Of a stretch of 64,000 nt of DNA, positions 10,172 through 19,837 are shown piece by piece. The stretch is from Flavobacteriaceae bacterium. GTDB taxonomy: Bacteria > Bacteroidota > Bacteroidia > Flavobacteriales > Flavobacteriaceae. The notes beneath the pieces are model-generated. The model searched no databases. It was not told where the DNA came from and saw nothing but the letters and a program-made list of their open reading frames with translations. Positions within the stretch are counted from its first letter, which is position 1. Every line of letters starts with the position of its first letter. The DNA is taken from positions 110,003 through 174,002 of the forward strand of contig CANFZM010000003.1 of NCBI GenBank assembly GCA_947451525.1, given 5' to 3'. Made by a program: the position numbers and the translations under genes.

Positions 10172-12595
10172 TTATTTTTCTTGGTTTTCTTCTTCCTCTT
10201 CCTGGTCATCCTCTTGGGACCGAAGAATATTCAAAGCAGGTTCTTCACTGGCATCTCTTTTTCCACTCCATTTAGCAGTTGTTAATACTAAAGCAGGCAA
10301 TACTAATAAATTAGCAAACATTGCAAAAGTAAGCGTTACCGAAATCAAGCCTCCAAGAGCAATGGTTCCGCTAAAACTAGAAAGAGTAAATATGGCAAAT
10401 CCGAAGATTAAAACCATAGAGGTATAAAAGGTACTAACGCCTGTTTCGTGCAAAGCACTTACTACCGATTTTTTTATTTTGCCATTATTATGCAATAAAT
10501 CATGGCGGTATTTAGCCATAAATTGGATGGCATTGTCTACCGAAATTCCGAAGGCAATACTAAATACTAAAATAGTAGAAGGTTTTAATGGAATTCCGAA
10601 ATACCCCATCAACCCAGAAGTGATACACAACGGCAATATATTGGTTACTACTGAAGCAAAAATCATCTTCCAAGAACGGAACATATAAGTCATCAATCCA
10701 GCGATAAGTAGTATGGCAAAAATCAAAGATTCAATAAGGTTATCTACCAAATAGGTAGTTCCTTTTTGGAAAACTAATGCTTTTCCTGTAAGGGTAACTT
10801 TATATTTAGCACTCGGAAAAATTTGATTAATTCTAGTGTTCAATCGCTTTTCAACCTTAGCCATTTCTTCGGTACCAATGTCTTTCATAAAAGTAGTGAT
10901 TCTAGCATATTGCCCTGTAGAATCCACATAACTTTTCATCAAATTTTCTTTGGAATTCTTAGTGGCATTTTTGGCATAACTTAGGATGAATGCTTGCTCT
11001 TGGGAAGTTGGCAATTCATAATATTCCGGATTTCCATTATAATAGGCTTGCTTCGAATATTTTACCAAGTTTACAATAGAAACGGGCTTGGATAACTCGG
11101 GAATACTGTCAATTGTTTTTTGCAACTCGTCCATTTTTCGGATGGTAGACGATTTCATAACCCCTTTCTTATGTCCGGTGTTAATCATAATCTCCAACGG
11201 TTGCACGCCATTGAATTCTTTTTCAAAAAATAAAATGTCCTTAAAGAAAGAAGCGCCTTTGGGCATTTCGCCAATTAAACTTCCGGAAACTTTCATTTGG
11301 GAAACGCCAATCAAACTAAAAACAAGTAACAATCCGTAGATAATGTAAATTGTTTTTCTTTTGTGACGCACAATATTCTCTACCCAATTTAATATGGAAG
11401 AAAGGTAATTTTTAGTTAAATGGTGTAAATGCTTTTCTTTTGGAATTGGCATAAAACTATACACAATTGGCACTACCACTAAAGTAAGTAGATAAACCGT
11501 GATAACATTTATAGAAGTCACCAATCCAAATTCATAAAGCAAATCGTTTCCTGTAATCATGAAAGTTGCAAAACCAATTGCAGTTGTCATGTTAGTCATC
11601 AAGGTAGAAACCCCAATTTTAGAAATTACACGTTGTAGGGCTTTCGCTTGGTTTCCATGGATTTTTACTTCTTGTTGGTATTTATTGATTAAGAAAATAC
11701 AATTCGTTATTCCGATTACAATAATCAACGGAGGAATAATTGCGGTAAGAATAGTGATTTTATAATGGAATAATCCCAAAGTTCCGAAAGACCACATTAC
11801 TCCAAAAATAAGAATACAAATTGAAATAAAAGTTGCTCTAAAAGAACGGAAAAACAAGAAAAATATTAGCGAGGTAATGAATAATGCGGCTCCAATAAAT
11901 AGGCCGATTTCGCCTTTCATGTTCTCGGTATTGATGGTTCGAATGTAAGGCATGCCCGAAACTTTCAAGTCAATTTTGGTTTCTTTTTCAAATTTATCTA
12001 CCGCAGGAACCAATACATTTAGGATGAATTCTTTCCGGATAGGAGAATTCACCACTTTTTTATTGATGTATAAAGCAGCGCGAATACTACCCGATTTTTT
12101 ATTAAAAAGTAACCCTTCGTAAAAAGGCAAATCGTTAAATAATTGTTTTTTTATACCCGATAAATAAGCCGAATTATTAAGTTGTGTTGCATCAATAAAC
12201 GGAACTAATTGAAATTTTTCGTTTATGGTATCTTTTTGTAATTTCTTCAAATTACTAATCGAAACTACCAGTTCAATTTCTTTATGTGATTTCAGTGAAA
12301 CCATCATTTTATTCCAGGCTGCAAAGGCTTTGGGTGTAAAGAAAGCATCGTCTTTTATCCCGATAACAATAAGATTTCCTTCTTCTCCAAAGGTGTTTAA
12401 GAACTGCGTATAATCTTTATTGGCAGGATGATTCTTTGGTAAAAGGTTTGCCTCATTGTAGGTCATTCCTACATTTTTCCATTGAAAGGCAAGAAAAACG
12501 GTAAGTAAAAAAACTATTACTAAAATTGTTACACGCTTACGGAGCACAATACCAGCAATAAATTCCCAAAAACCTGCTTTTATTTTCTTTTTCAT
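10172..12595 (-). CDS. MMPL/RND-family exporter
   Basis: This 807-aa inner-membrane protein has the twofold RND layout: TM1 near residue 28, a periplasmic loop (about 50-220), five TM segments, then a repeat of the same plan (TM7 near 410, loop, five TM segments). Motifs typical of MMPL/SSD-like transporters include GITNCIFLINKYQQE in the first half and GISVDNAIQFMAKYRHD in the second. It is shorter than AcrB-type pumps and fits the MMPL class that exports lipids or hydrophobic molecules; the substrate is unknown. The C-terminus is acidic (EDDQEEEEENQEK). A good promoter lies upstream on the minus strand. Confidence 0.88.
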   Translation of the reverse strand: MKKKIKAGFWEFIAGIVLRKRVTILVIVFLLTVFLAFQWKNVGMTYNEANLLPKNHPANKDYTQFLNTFGEEGNLIVIGIKDDAFFTPKAFAAWNKMMVSLKSHKEIELVVSISNLKKLQKDTINEKFQLVPFIDATQLNNSAYLSGIKKQLFNDLPFYEGLLFNKKSGSIRAALYINKKVVNSPIRKEFILNVLVPAVDKFEKETKIDLKVSGMPYIRTINTENMKGEIGLFIGAALFITSLIFFLFFRSFRATFISICILIFGVMWSFGTLGLFHYKITILTAIIPPLIIVIGITNCIFLINKYQQEVKIHGNQAKALQRVISKIGVSTLMTNMTTAIGFATFMITGNDLLYEFGLVTSINVITVYLLTLVVVPIVYSFMPIPKEKHLHHLTKNYLSSILNWVENIVRHKRKTIYIIYGLLLVFSLIGVSQMKVSGSLIGEMPKGASFFKDILFFEKEFNGVQPLEIMINTGHKKGVMKSSTIRKMDELQKTIDSIPELSKPVSIVNLVKYSKQAYYNGNPEYYELPTSQEQAFILSYAKNATKNSKENLMKSYVDSTGQYARITTFMKDIGTEEMAKVEKRLNTRINQIFPSAKYKVTLTGKALVFQKGTTYLVDNLIESLIFAILLIAGLMTYMFRSWKMIFASVVTNILPLCITSGLMGYFGIPLKPSTILVFSIAFGISVDNAIQFMAKYRHDLLHNNGKIKKSVVSALHETGVSTFYTSMVLIFGFAIFTLSSFSGTIALGGLISVTLTFAMFANLLVLPALVLTTAKWSGKRDASEEPALNILRSQEDDQEEEEENQEK

Positions 12596-12614
12596 TAGTA
12601 AAATTAAACGGAAG

Positions 12615-12643
12615 CAAAGGTAATTAAATCACATTAATTGCAA
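12615..12643 (-). promoter_or_regulatory. Promoter of the RND gene (TTG-N18-TACCTTTG)
   Basis: On the minus strand a TTG (12641-12643) is followed after 18 nt by TACCTTTG (12615-12622). This matches the Bacteroidota sigma-A consensus in both boxes and spacing, and ends 19 nt before the ATG at 12595. Confidence 0.6.
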
Positions 12644-12782
12644 AGGGCTAAAAGCAAAACTTTTCCCAAATTTTATTCTGTATTTTTCCTATTATATTTA
12701 TGTTAATTTATAGAAAAATTCCTAATTATATTGTTTTGTTTTTCTCATATTTGTAGAATCCAAAAGGATTGAATATTTGCCG

Positions 12783-15053
12783 ATGAAAAATATTAAAAAT
12801 GCTTTGTTTTATATAGGGGTAACAGGAGGGTTTACTGCACTAATGTTCTGGATAGTTTCTAAAGGAAAAACCTTAGAAATTGGCAGAAGCGTGGTTGCTA
12901 AATCATCTGGCGATACAATGTTTGGTCAGTTTTTGACTTCTTTAATTCATAATTTAGAGCATCCTTTAGCGATTTTATTATTGCAAATAATCACCATTAT
13001 TATTGTCGCTCGTTTCTTTGGATGGATCTTCCGAAAAATTGGACAGCCTTCGGTTATTGGCGAAATTATTGCTGGTATTTTTCTAGGCCCATCTATGGTT
13101 GGGATGTATTTTCCAGAATATTCTGCCATGCTTTTTCCTGCAGATTCACTTGGTAATCTTCAGTTTTTAAGTCAAATAGGTTTAATACTTTTCATGTTTG
13201 TAGTCGGAATGGAACTCGATTTGAAAGTTCTAAAAAACAGAGCCAATGAGGCTATTGTTATAAGTCATGCTAGTATTGTAATTCCGTTTACTTTAGGTAT
13301 CGGTTTAGCCTATTTTGTATACTATCGATTTGCTCCCGTGGGCGTTCCTTTCCTATCGTTTGCTTTGTTTATGGGAATTGCAATGAGTATCACGGCCTTT
13401 CCTGTTTTGGCTAGAATTGTGCAAGAACGAGGAATTCATAAAACCAAATTAGGCGCCATTGTTATTACTTGTGCTGCCGCCGATGATATTACTGCATGGT
13501 GTATTCTTGCTGCAGTTATTGCTATTGTAAAAGCAGGAAGTTTTGCTAGTTCCATGTATATTATATCCATGGCATTGCTTTATGTTTTGGTTATGCTATT
13601 TGTAGTTAAACCATTTCTAAAAAAAATAGGAGACTTATTTGCAACTAGAGAAAACCTTAGTAAACCTGTAGTGGCTATCTTCTTAGTAACATTAATAATA
13701 TCCTCTTACATTACCGAAATAATAGGAATTCATGCTTTGTTTGGCGCTTTTATGACGGGTGCAATTATGCCAGACATTACCAAAATTAGAAAAATTATTA
13801 TTGAAAAAGTAGAAGACGTTGCTTTAATATTATTACTCCCTTTGTTCTTTGTTTTCACAGGATTAAGAACCGAAATTGGGTTAATCAACGATGCTTATTT
13901 ATGGCAAATTACTGGGTTAATTATCTTGGTAGCAGTTGTTGGAAAGTTTTTCGGAAGCGCCTTAGCCGCCAAATTTGTAGGACAAAATTGGAGGGATAGT
14001 TTAACCATTGGTGCCTTGATGAATACGCGAGGATTGATGGAATTAATTGTATTAAATATTGGTTTAGATTTAAAAGTACTAACGCCAGAAGTGTTTACTA
14101 TGATGGTAATTATGGCTCTAGTTACCACTTTTATGACGGGACCTGCAATAGATCTTATTGATTTTATTTTTAATCGAAAGGCAAATCTCCTTCCAAAGGC
14201 GACAATAGATAATAGTAAATTTAAGGTATTAATATCCTTCGGAACTAATGAAAAAGGGAAATCCCTACTCCGATTGGCTAATAGTTTTGTAAGAAAACAA
14301 AAAGAAAATTCCAATGTTACCGTGTTGCATTTATCTTTAAGTGACGAGGTACATTCCTACAATTTAAAAGATTACGAAACAGAAACTTTCGAACCTATTT
14401 TATTAGAAGCAAACCATCTAAATCAAGAAGTTACACCCATTTTCAAATCTACCCTTGATATAGAAAGTGATATTGCCGATATTGCTACTCGTGGCGAATT
14501 TGATTTGGTTTTAGTAGGATTAGGAAAATCTATTTTTGAAGGTTCTCTTTTAGGAAAAGTACTTGGATTTACTACTAGAATCATAAACCCAGAAAGGCTT
14601 TTAGATAAATTCACAGGTAAAGAAGGTCTTTTTGAAAATTCTCCTTTTGATGATAAAACCCGTTTACTAATTTCCAAAAGTAAAATGCCAATTGGAATTT
14701 TAGTCGATAAAGAACTAACTGAAATTAACGAAGTTTTAGTGCCTATTTTCGGTATAGAGGATGCTTTTTTAATTGATTATGCTCAAAAACTAATCTACAA
14801 CAACGAGTCTAAAGTTACCGTTTTGGAAATTAACGATCAGGTGAAAAACAATTTCATCATTGAAAATGCAATAACAACTTTAGATAATACTTATCCTAGC
14901 TCTATATCTATTATTACTGAAGGAGAGATGAAAGCAGGCTTTTTAGCAAAGCAAGATTTGATGTTAATCTCTTTAGAAAGTTGGAAAAAATTGGTTGATG
15001 CACAAAGTGTTTGGTTGAGCACCGTTCCTTCGGTGTTGATTATTAAGCCGTAA
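12783..15053 (+). CDS. CPA2-type cation:proton antiporter (KefB-like) with C-terminal stress-like domain
   Basis: A membrane antiporter exchanging Na+ or K+ for H+. The first 450 residues hold about a dozen TM helices with the family features GEIIAGIFLGPSMVG and the acidic pair in AAADDITAWC that binds cation and proton. Residues 480-756 are a cytoplasmic part with a Usp-like look (VLISFGTNEKGKSLLRLAN...). The reading frame is open from a TTG at 12777, but the ATG two codons later at 12783 is preferred (MKNIKNALF), giving 756 aa. There is no TrkA-N domain, so it is not a complete KefB/KefC. Ion specificity is not decidable here. Confidence 0.9.
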   Translation: MKNIKNALFYIGVTGGFTALMFWIVSKGKTLEIGRSVVAKSSGDTMFGQFLTSLIHNLEHPLAILLLQIITIIIVARFFGWIFRKIGQPSVIGEIIAGIFLGPSMVGMYFPEYSAMLFPADSLGNLQFLSQIGLILFMFVVGMELDLKVLKNRANEAIVISHASIVIPFTLGIGLAYFVYYRFAPVGVPFLSFALFMGIAMSITAFPVLARIVQERGIHKTKLGAIVITCAAADDITAWCILAAVIAIVKAGSFASSMYIISMALLYVLVMLFVVKPFLKKIGDLFATRENLSKPVVAIFLVTLIISSYITEIIGIHALFGAFMTGAIMPDITKIRKIIIEKVEDVALILLLPLFFVFTGLRTEIGLINDAYLWQITGLIILVAVVGKFFGSALAAKFVGQNWRDSLTIGALMNTRGLMELIVLNIGLDLKVLTPEVFTMMVIMALVTTFMTGPAIDLIDFIFNRKANLLPKATIDNSKFKVLISFGTNEKGKSLLRLANSFVRKQKENSNVTVLHLSLSDEVHSYNLKDYETETFEPILLEANHLNQEVTPIFKSTLDIESDIADIATRGEFDLVLVGLGKSIFEGSLLGKVLGFTTRIINPERLLDKFTGKEGLFENSPFDDKTRLLISKSKMPIGILVDKELTEINEVLVPIFGIEDAFLIDYAQKLIYNNESKVTVLEINDQVKNNFIIENAITTLDNTYPSSISIITEGEMKAGFLAKQDLMLISLESWKKLVDAQSVWLSTVPSVLIIKP

Positions 15054-17534
15054 TTAAAACCCTAAATCCAACACATACGAAATTTTTAAAGCCAAGTTGT
15101 CTTCCAGTTTAGGCAATCCATAAGGGCCATATCTAAAGAAAAAAGTAAGACCAAAACCTTTAAAAATGGAGTTGGCTTCAACACCACTTTCTAGAAAACC
15201 TTTTTCCAACGTTTTGTATTCCAATCCAATATGTTGTTGTGGTTTGTCCATAGTTCCAATTGCCATTCTAGTAACAACCGAAATTAGAGGCTTAATTTTA
15301 TAGGCTAATTTCACTTTATTAAAAGTATGTTTCGCTTGAAAAGTAATATATTTACTGGAGAAAAATTCATTAAAATACATCGTTTCAAAACTGTTTTTAC
15401 CTGCAAATGTGATTCTTTTTAGCATAGAATCTTTATTCAAATTATTCGGAGCAATACTATAAAGATGCGTTAACGGAACGTCGCCCAACGCTAATCCTCC
15501 CTGTAAAGTAAAGGAAGTGGTTTGCCCGGATAAAAACGGAATTTCATGTACAATACGCAAATCTATTTTAGTAAAATCAAAATCACTACCCATAATAGTA
15601 GCAAACGATTTGGTAAATTGAAACGAAATTTTAGGATATTTTTTATCAATTTCTAATCTTCCTGTAGAGGTTTGCATATAATCACTAAAAGGATTCCACT
15701 GAATTGCAAATTGCAAAGTACTAGTATTGAAATTGGTATATTCATGATCTTTCGCAAGAAATTTATAATCAAAAAGCGGGTTGATTTCACTTTTTGCAAT
15801 AGCAAAATAGGTGTCGGTTTTTGCAAAATATTTACTTTCTACAAAGGCAGAAAACGTTTTGTAATTATAAAATGTAGAAATATTTATAGGCCTTGGATCG
15901 TATATTTTAAAACGTTTGCTTTCGGTTGCAAATTCAATTTGTCCAATTTCCTTGAGATCATTAGTATAAGAAGCACTTGCCCAGGTCGTAGTTTCTTTAT
16001 TTAAAAGATAGGAAGGAGTAATGTTATATTTTAGTTTATCGTCTTTAAAAGCATAGGCTACATACCCACTTATCTTATATTTTTCAGATAGTTTAGTATT
16101 GGTTACACCACCAATTCCCAATCGGAAGCCTTCAAAATTATTATATTTTATAATCGATTTTAAATCAACATCTATAATATTTATTGGATAATATCCATTA
16201 AAAATTTTACGTCCAAGAAAGATTTTATGTTCAATTTTCCCTGCTTCGGATAAACTATCCAAACTAACGTAAGTTGGAATTTTTCTAATATCTAAAGAAT
16301 CTTTTTGGAAATTTACCCAATAGGAATCCGGTTTAGACATACTAGTTTCTGGAACCTCTATTTTTATTGCAGGATGTTTAAAAAGTACTTCGCGGTTTAT
16401 TTTAATATCAAAAGGAGTAGATTCTAATTTTAAATAACATTGATCGGAAGCATTTTTACTAATTCCATCCAAGCCAGAATTGAATTTAATGGTATTCCCA
16501 AGTATGTTTAAATCTTCGGCATTGTTTCCTTTTACCACCATAATTTTCCTTTTTTCGGGAAACCATAGTCCATTTTCTTTCAAATAATTAAAAGTATAAA
16601 GCGCATTGATATTGGCAATTCCGTAAATTCTAAAGAAGGCTTTACACAAAGCATTACTTTCGGCATCAATATAAAGCAATCCTCGTAATCTGTTGGATTT
16701 TAATTTTTTAGGTTGAAAATAAATTCGATAGGCTGTTCGTCCTTGAATCGTAACGGTGTCAATAATTTTAAAAACATATAATTTTCTTCCGTAATTAGAA
16801 ATAGGATTATGAATGGAAACGCCAAGGATATCTAATTTGTTTTCGTAAAGCGAATACGACATTAAATTCAATCCTAAATATTCGTACAAAGGTTTTTTAA
16901 ATCCCGCCATTCTTGAAGCAAGAACGGTTTCTTTTGTGCCAAAATGATTGTACTGAATAAGATTTACTTTCTCAGTTTGGTAGAGGTGTTGCTTCTCTGA
17001 AAATCGTTTAAACTTAAAATTAGTTGAGTCGAGTTTGATTGTTTTTCTTCCCAAAAAACTTTTCTTAATTACCGTATCAATTTTTGCAGAAATAGAATCG
17101 GGATTAGCAGAAACTAATAAATGTTCGTAATTTTTATATTCAAACGTGGTAAGGGCTTTTTCTGGTTGGTTTTTCGGCTTGCCTTCAATTACTTTTTTCA
17201 GAATGGAATTGACTTGATTTTCTGAAAAAACTTCTTTCTCTTTCAAAGAATTGTTAGAAACCATTTTAATCAAAAGAAATTTTACACCAACGGTTTGGTA
17301 GTAACTTTTATCATAATATCCTTTATAGGTAAAGAGAATCGGTTTAGAATCTTCTTGAATTTCGATGCTAAATTTACCTTCCCAATTAGAATTTATAGTC
17401 TTGTTATTGTAAGTAATTTTTGCAAATGCAATAGGCACTGTGGTATCATAATCTATAATTTGCCCTTGCATTGTTTTTTGAGAAAAAGCAAATGAGCAAA
17501 AGAATAATGACAATAAAAGCCAAAAATTTTTCAT
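15054..17534 (-). CDS. DUF5686 and carboxypeptidase-regulatory-like domain outer-membrane protein
   Basis: The preferred start is ATG at 17534 (MKNFWLLLSLFFCSFAFSQ), which gives a clean signal peptide; an upstream TTG at 17612 would add 26 residues without one. The resulting 826-aa protein has a CarboxypepD_reg-like beta-sandwich (about 20-95: MQGQIIDYDTTVPIAFAKI) followed by a long DUF5686 region rich in alternating aromatic strands, ending in FLDLGF-like aromatic residues (SYVLDLGF) typical of an outer-membrane barrel. Function of DUF5686 is unknown. The stop codon immediately follows the antiporter stop (15051-15053), so the two genes converge with no gap. Confidence 0.85.
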   Translation of the reverse strand: MKNFWLLLSLFFCSFAFSQKTMQGQIIDYDTTVPIAFAKITYNNKTINSNWEGKFSIEIQEDSKPILFTYKGYYDKSYYQTVGVKFLLIKMVSNNSLKEKEVFSENQVNSILKKVIEGKPKNQPEKALTTFEYKNYEHLLVSANPDSISAKIDTVIKKSFLGRKTIKLDSTNFKFKRFSEKQHLYQTEKVNLIQYNHFGTKETVLASRMAGFKKPLYEYLGLNLMSYSLYENKLDILGVSIHNPISNYGRKLYVFKIIDTVTIQGRTAYRIYFQPKKLKSNRLRGLLYIDAESNALCKAFFRIYGIANINALYTFNYLKENGLWFPEKRKIMVVKGNNAEDLNILGNTIKFNSGLDGISKNASDQCYLKLESTPFDIKINREVLFKHPAIKIEVPETSMSKPDSYWVNFQKDSLDIRKIPTYVSLDSLSEAGKIEHKIFLGRKIFNGYYPINIIDVDLKSIIKYNNFEGFRLGIGGVTNTKLSEKYKISGYVAYAFKDDKLKYNITPSYLLNKETTTWASASYTNDLKEIGQIEFATESKRFKIYDPRPINISTFYNYKTFSAFVESKYFAKTDTYFAIAKSEINPLFDYKFLAKDHEYTNFNTSTLQFAIQWNPFSDYMQTSTGRLEIDKKYPKISFQFTKSFATIMGSDFDFTKIDLRIVHEIPFLSGQTTSFTLQGGLALGDVPLTHLYSIAPNNLNKDSMLKRITFAGKNSFETMYFNEFFSSKYITFQAKHTFNKVKLAYKIKPLISVVTRMAIGTMDKPQQHIGLEYKTLEKGFLESGVEANSIFKGFGLTFFFRYGPYGLPKLEDNLALKISYVLDLGF

Positions 17535-17590
17535 CCAGAGGATTTGTTTTTGAAATGGAAAATTATAATTGTGGCAAATGTAGCAATAAA

Positions 17591-17620
17591 AAAATCCGTG
17601 CCATAAAAGCAACGGATTTT
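17591..17620 (-). terminator. Terminator after frr
   Basis: A 9-bp stem (AAAATCCGT / ACGGATTTT, 12-nt loop) with T-rich sequence on the minus strand follows the frr stop codon at 17639. It also lies in the leader of the DUF5686 gene. Confidence 0.7.
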
Positions 17621-17638
17621 AATATAGATTTAACGAAG

Positions 17639-18199
17639 TTAGACCTTCATGATCTCGGCTTCTTTATGAACCAAATGCTCTTCAATTTTTTTGATAAAAG
17701 CATCGGTTAGTTTTTGAATGTCTTCTTCGGCTTTCTTACATAAATCTTCCGAAGTTCCATCTTTTTCTAATTTTTTAATATCTGAATTAGCATCTTTTCG
17801 ATGGTTTCTAATTCCGATTTTAGCATCTTCCGATTCTTGTTTGGCTTGTTTTACCAAATCTTTACGACGTTCTTCGGTTAATGGTGGCACACTGATAATT
17901 ACAATATCACCATTATTCATTGGGTTGAAACCAAGATTGGCAATCATAATTGCTTTCTCTATTGGGTGCAACATGCTTTTTTCATACGGCTGTATGGTAA
18001 TTGTTCTAGCATCTGGCACGGTAACATTTGCAATTTGAGAAAGAGGTGTTTGCGACCCATAATAATCAACAAAAACACTTCCTAACATTTGTGGCGATGC
18101 TTTACCAGCACGAATGTTTAAAAAAGATTTTTCTAAGTGATCTACAGAACCATTCATGGCTTCTTTAGCGCCATCAATTATAAATTCAATTTCTTCCAT
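17639..18199 (-). CDS. frr: Ribosome recycling factor
   Basis: This 186-aa protein is RRF, which with EF-G splits post-termination ribosomes. Characteristic stretches are LNIRAGKASPQML (about 27-39), the PYEKSMLHPIEKAI region, and VKQAKQESEDAKIGIRNHRKD in the long helix. Length is normal (about 185). It follows pyrH by 66 bp on the same strand, the usual pyrH-frr order, and is ended by a clear terminator. Confidence 0.97.
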   Translation of the reverse strand: MEEIEFIIDGAKEAMNGSVDHLEKSFLNIRAGKASPQMLGSVFVDYYGSQTPLSQIANVTVPDARTITIQPYEKSMLHPIEKAIMIANLGFNPMNNGDIVIISVPPLTEERRKDLVKQAKQESEDAKIGIRNHRKDANSDIKKLEKDGTSEDLCKKAEEDIQKLTDAFIKKIEEHLVHKEAEIMKV

Positions 18200-18265
18200 T
18201 TTTTATATGTTTGTGATTAAGTTTATAGTTTGCATATTAATGAACAACAAACAAAAAACCATTAA

Positions 18266-18973
18266 CTAAATATTTACTACTGTCCCTACATTTTCTCCTT
18301 CACAAATTTTTAAAAGATTTCCTCTTTTATTCATGTCGAAAACAACTATAGGTAATTGATTTTCTTGGCTTAAGGTAAATGCGGTAGTGTCCATTACATT
18401 CAATCCTTTTTTTAATACGTCTTCAAACGAAATATAATCAAATTTTACTGCTGATTTGTCTTTTTCAGGATCTGCAGTGTAAATTCCATCTACTCTAGTT
18501 CCTTTTAAAATAACATTAGCATGTACTTCAACACCACGTAATACGGCTGCTGTATCGGTTGTGAAATAAGGATTTCCTGTTCCTGCTCCAAATATAACAA
18601 CTCTCCCTTTTTCAAGATGGCGTACTGCTCTTCTTTTAATATAAGGTTCTGCAATTGCTTCAATTTTCAAGGCGGTTTGTAATCTAGTCAAAATCCCTTT
18701 GTCTTCAAGCGCACCTTGCAAAGCCATTCCGTTAATTACAGTAGCAAGCATTCCCATATAGTCGCCTTGCACTCTGTCCATTCCATTACTAGCACCAGCA
18801 ACTCCTCTAAAAATGTTTCCACCTCCAATAACAATTGCAATTTCAACGCCTTTATCGTGAATTTGCTTAATTTCATCTGCATATTCGGCTAGAATTTTAG
18901 GGTCTATTCCGTATTGTCTTTCGCCCATTAACGCTTCACCACTTAATTTTAGAAGAATTCTTTTGTATTTCAT
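18266..18973 (-). CDS. pyrH: UMP kinase
   Basis: This 235-aa amino-acid-kinase-fold enzyme phosphorylates UMP to UDP in pyrimidine synthesis. It shows KLSGEALMG near the start, the GGGNIFRG phosphate-binding loop (about 51-58), and the ATP-side DTTAFTLSQ segment near 195. It is hexameric and allosteric in known members. It heads the pyrH-frr unit; a minus-strand -7 box is at 19054-19061. Confidence 0.97.
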   Translation of the reverse strand: MKYKRILLKLSGEALMGERQYGIDPKILAEYADEIKQIHDKGVEIAIVIGGGNIFRGVAGASNGMDRVQGDYMGMLATVINGMALQGALEDKGILTRLQTALKIEAIAEPYIKRRAVRHLEKGRVVIFGAGTGNPYFTTDTAAVLRGVEVHANVILKGTRVDGIYTADPEKDKSAVKFDYISFEDVLKKGLNVMDTTAFTLSQENQLPIVVFDMNKRGNLLKICEGENVGTVVNI

Positions 18974-19053
18974 TGCAGTTTTTTGGTGTTTATAAGAGTT
19001 TTATTTTTTACAAATAATACTCTTTTCCTTTTGTATCGTTTCAAATTATCCTG

Positions 19054-19061
19054 CAAATATA
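19054..19061 (-). promoter_or_regulatory. -7 box (TATATTTG) upstream of pyrH
   Basis: An exact TAnnTTTG match on the minus strand, about 80 nt upstream of the pyrH start. The -33 element is not clear at the usual spacing. Confidence 0.4.
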
Positions 19062-19138
19062 AACATTTACTTTTTTTATTTATATGCAAATTATCAAGTT
19101 GTGTAACATTTCTTACCGAAGGATTTTTTTCGGAATCG

Positions 19139-19146
19139 TATATTTG
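19139..19146 (+). promoter_or_regulatory. -7 box (TATATTTG) upstream of the thioredoxin-fold gene
   Basis: An exact match on the plus strand, 22 nt before the ATG at 19169. With the pyrH box at 19054-19061 on the other strand it makes this a divergent promoter region. Confidence 0.45.
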
Positions 19147-19168
19147 CCTCACAAACAAATAAACCACC

Positions 19169-19759
19169 ATGAATTCGATACTAAATAATAGCATTGCCAA
19201 AAGCAAATCCTATCAAGAATATAGAAATTATATTGCGCAATTAGCGCAAGATGGACAAACTTCTGGAGGAAATCCTACACCAGATTATGTAAATTACACC
19301 AAATTAAATGAGTCGCGAATGCATCGTTTGGATAAAACTTTGCAAGTGGTTGCGGAAGTGAAATTGGTTTTAGAAAACTTATCCAAGGAATACATTTGGT
19401 TAGTTATTGCCGAAAGTTGGTGTGGGGATGCTGCACAAGTTGTGCCTGTTATAAATAAAATGGCACAAGTTTCGGATAAAATTGATTTAAGAATTGTACT
19501 ACGAGATGAAAATGAAGATTTGATGAATTTATTTTTAACCGATGGCACAAAGTCGATACCAAAATTAATTATTATAGATAAAGAATCTGGTGCGGTTGTA
19601 GGTGATTTCGGACCAAGACCAAAACCTGCCAAACAATTAATATTAGATTATAAAGCGACTCATGGAGTTGTGGATGAAGTTGCAAAAATTGAATTGCAAA
19701 AATGGTATTTAGCGGATAAAGGAGTTGCTATTCAGCAGGAAATTGTAGCGTTGCTTTAA
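19169..19759 (+). CDS. Thioredoxin-fold family protein with WCGDA motif (no CxxC)
   Basis: This 196-aa cytosolic protein matches the thioredoxin_9-type family found in Bacteroidota and Firmicutes. The active-site loop reads AESWCGDAAQ with one Cys at about residue 85 where thioredoxins have CxxC; the cis-Pro region appears as KSIPKLIIID. Because the second Cys is missing, a classical dithiol reductase role is unlikely; a monothiol or binding role is inferred. No signal peptide. It is a single-gene unit between a divergent promoter and a convergent terminator at 19784-19818. Confidence 0.82.
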   Translation: MNSILNNSIAKSKSYQEYRNYIAQLAQDGQTSGGNPTPDYVNYTKLNESRMHRLDKTLQVVAEVKLVLENLSKEYIWLVIAESWCGDAAQVVPVINKMAQVSDKIDLRIVLRDENEDLMNLFLTDGTKSIPKLIIIDKESGAVVGDFGPRPKPAKQLILDYKATHGVVDEVAKIELQKWYLADKGVAIQQEIVALL

Positions 19760-19783
19760 GTTTAAGGAAGGAATTAAAACCAA

Positions 19784-19818
19784 AAACCCCCGATTTTCAA
19801 CTTGAAAATCGAGGGTTT
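19784..19818. terminator. Bidirectional terminator between convergent genes
   Basis: A 17-position stem with one mismatch (AAACCC-CGATTTTCAA paired with its complement) and a one-base centre lies between the thioredoxin-fold gene and the outer-membrane protein gene, with A-rich and T-rich flanks. Confidence 0.75.
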
Positions 19819-19837
19819 CTAATAGTTGGTATTTTAA

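Noticed and set aside
13895..14314. 139-aa open frame on the minus strand
   Set aside because: It is antisense to the antiporter gene and composed of its reverse codons.
18970..19206. 78-aa open frame upstream of pyrH on the minus strand
   Set aside because: It runs through the divergent promoter boxes and the start of the thioredoxin-fold gene; no family resemblance.
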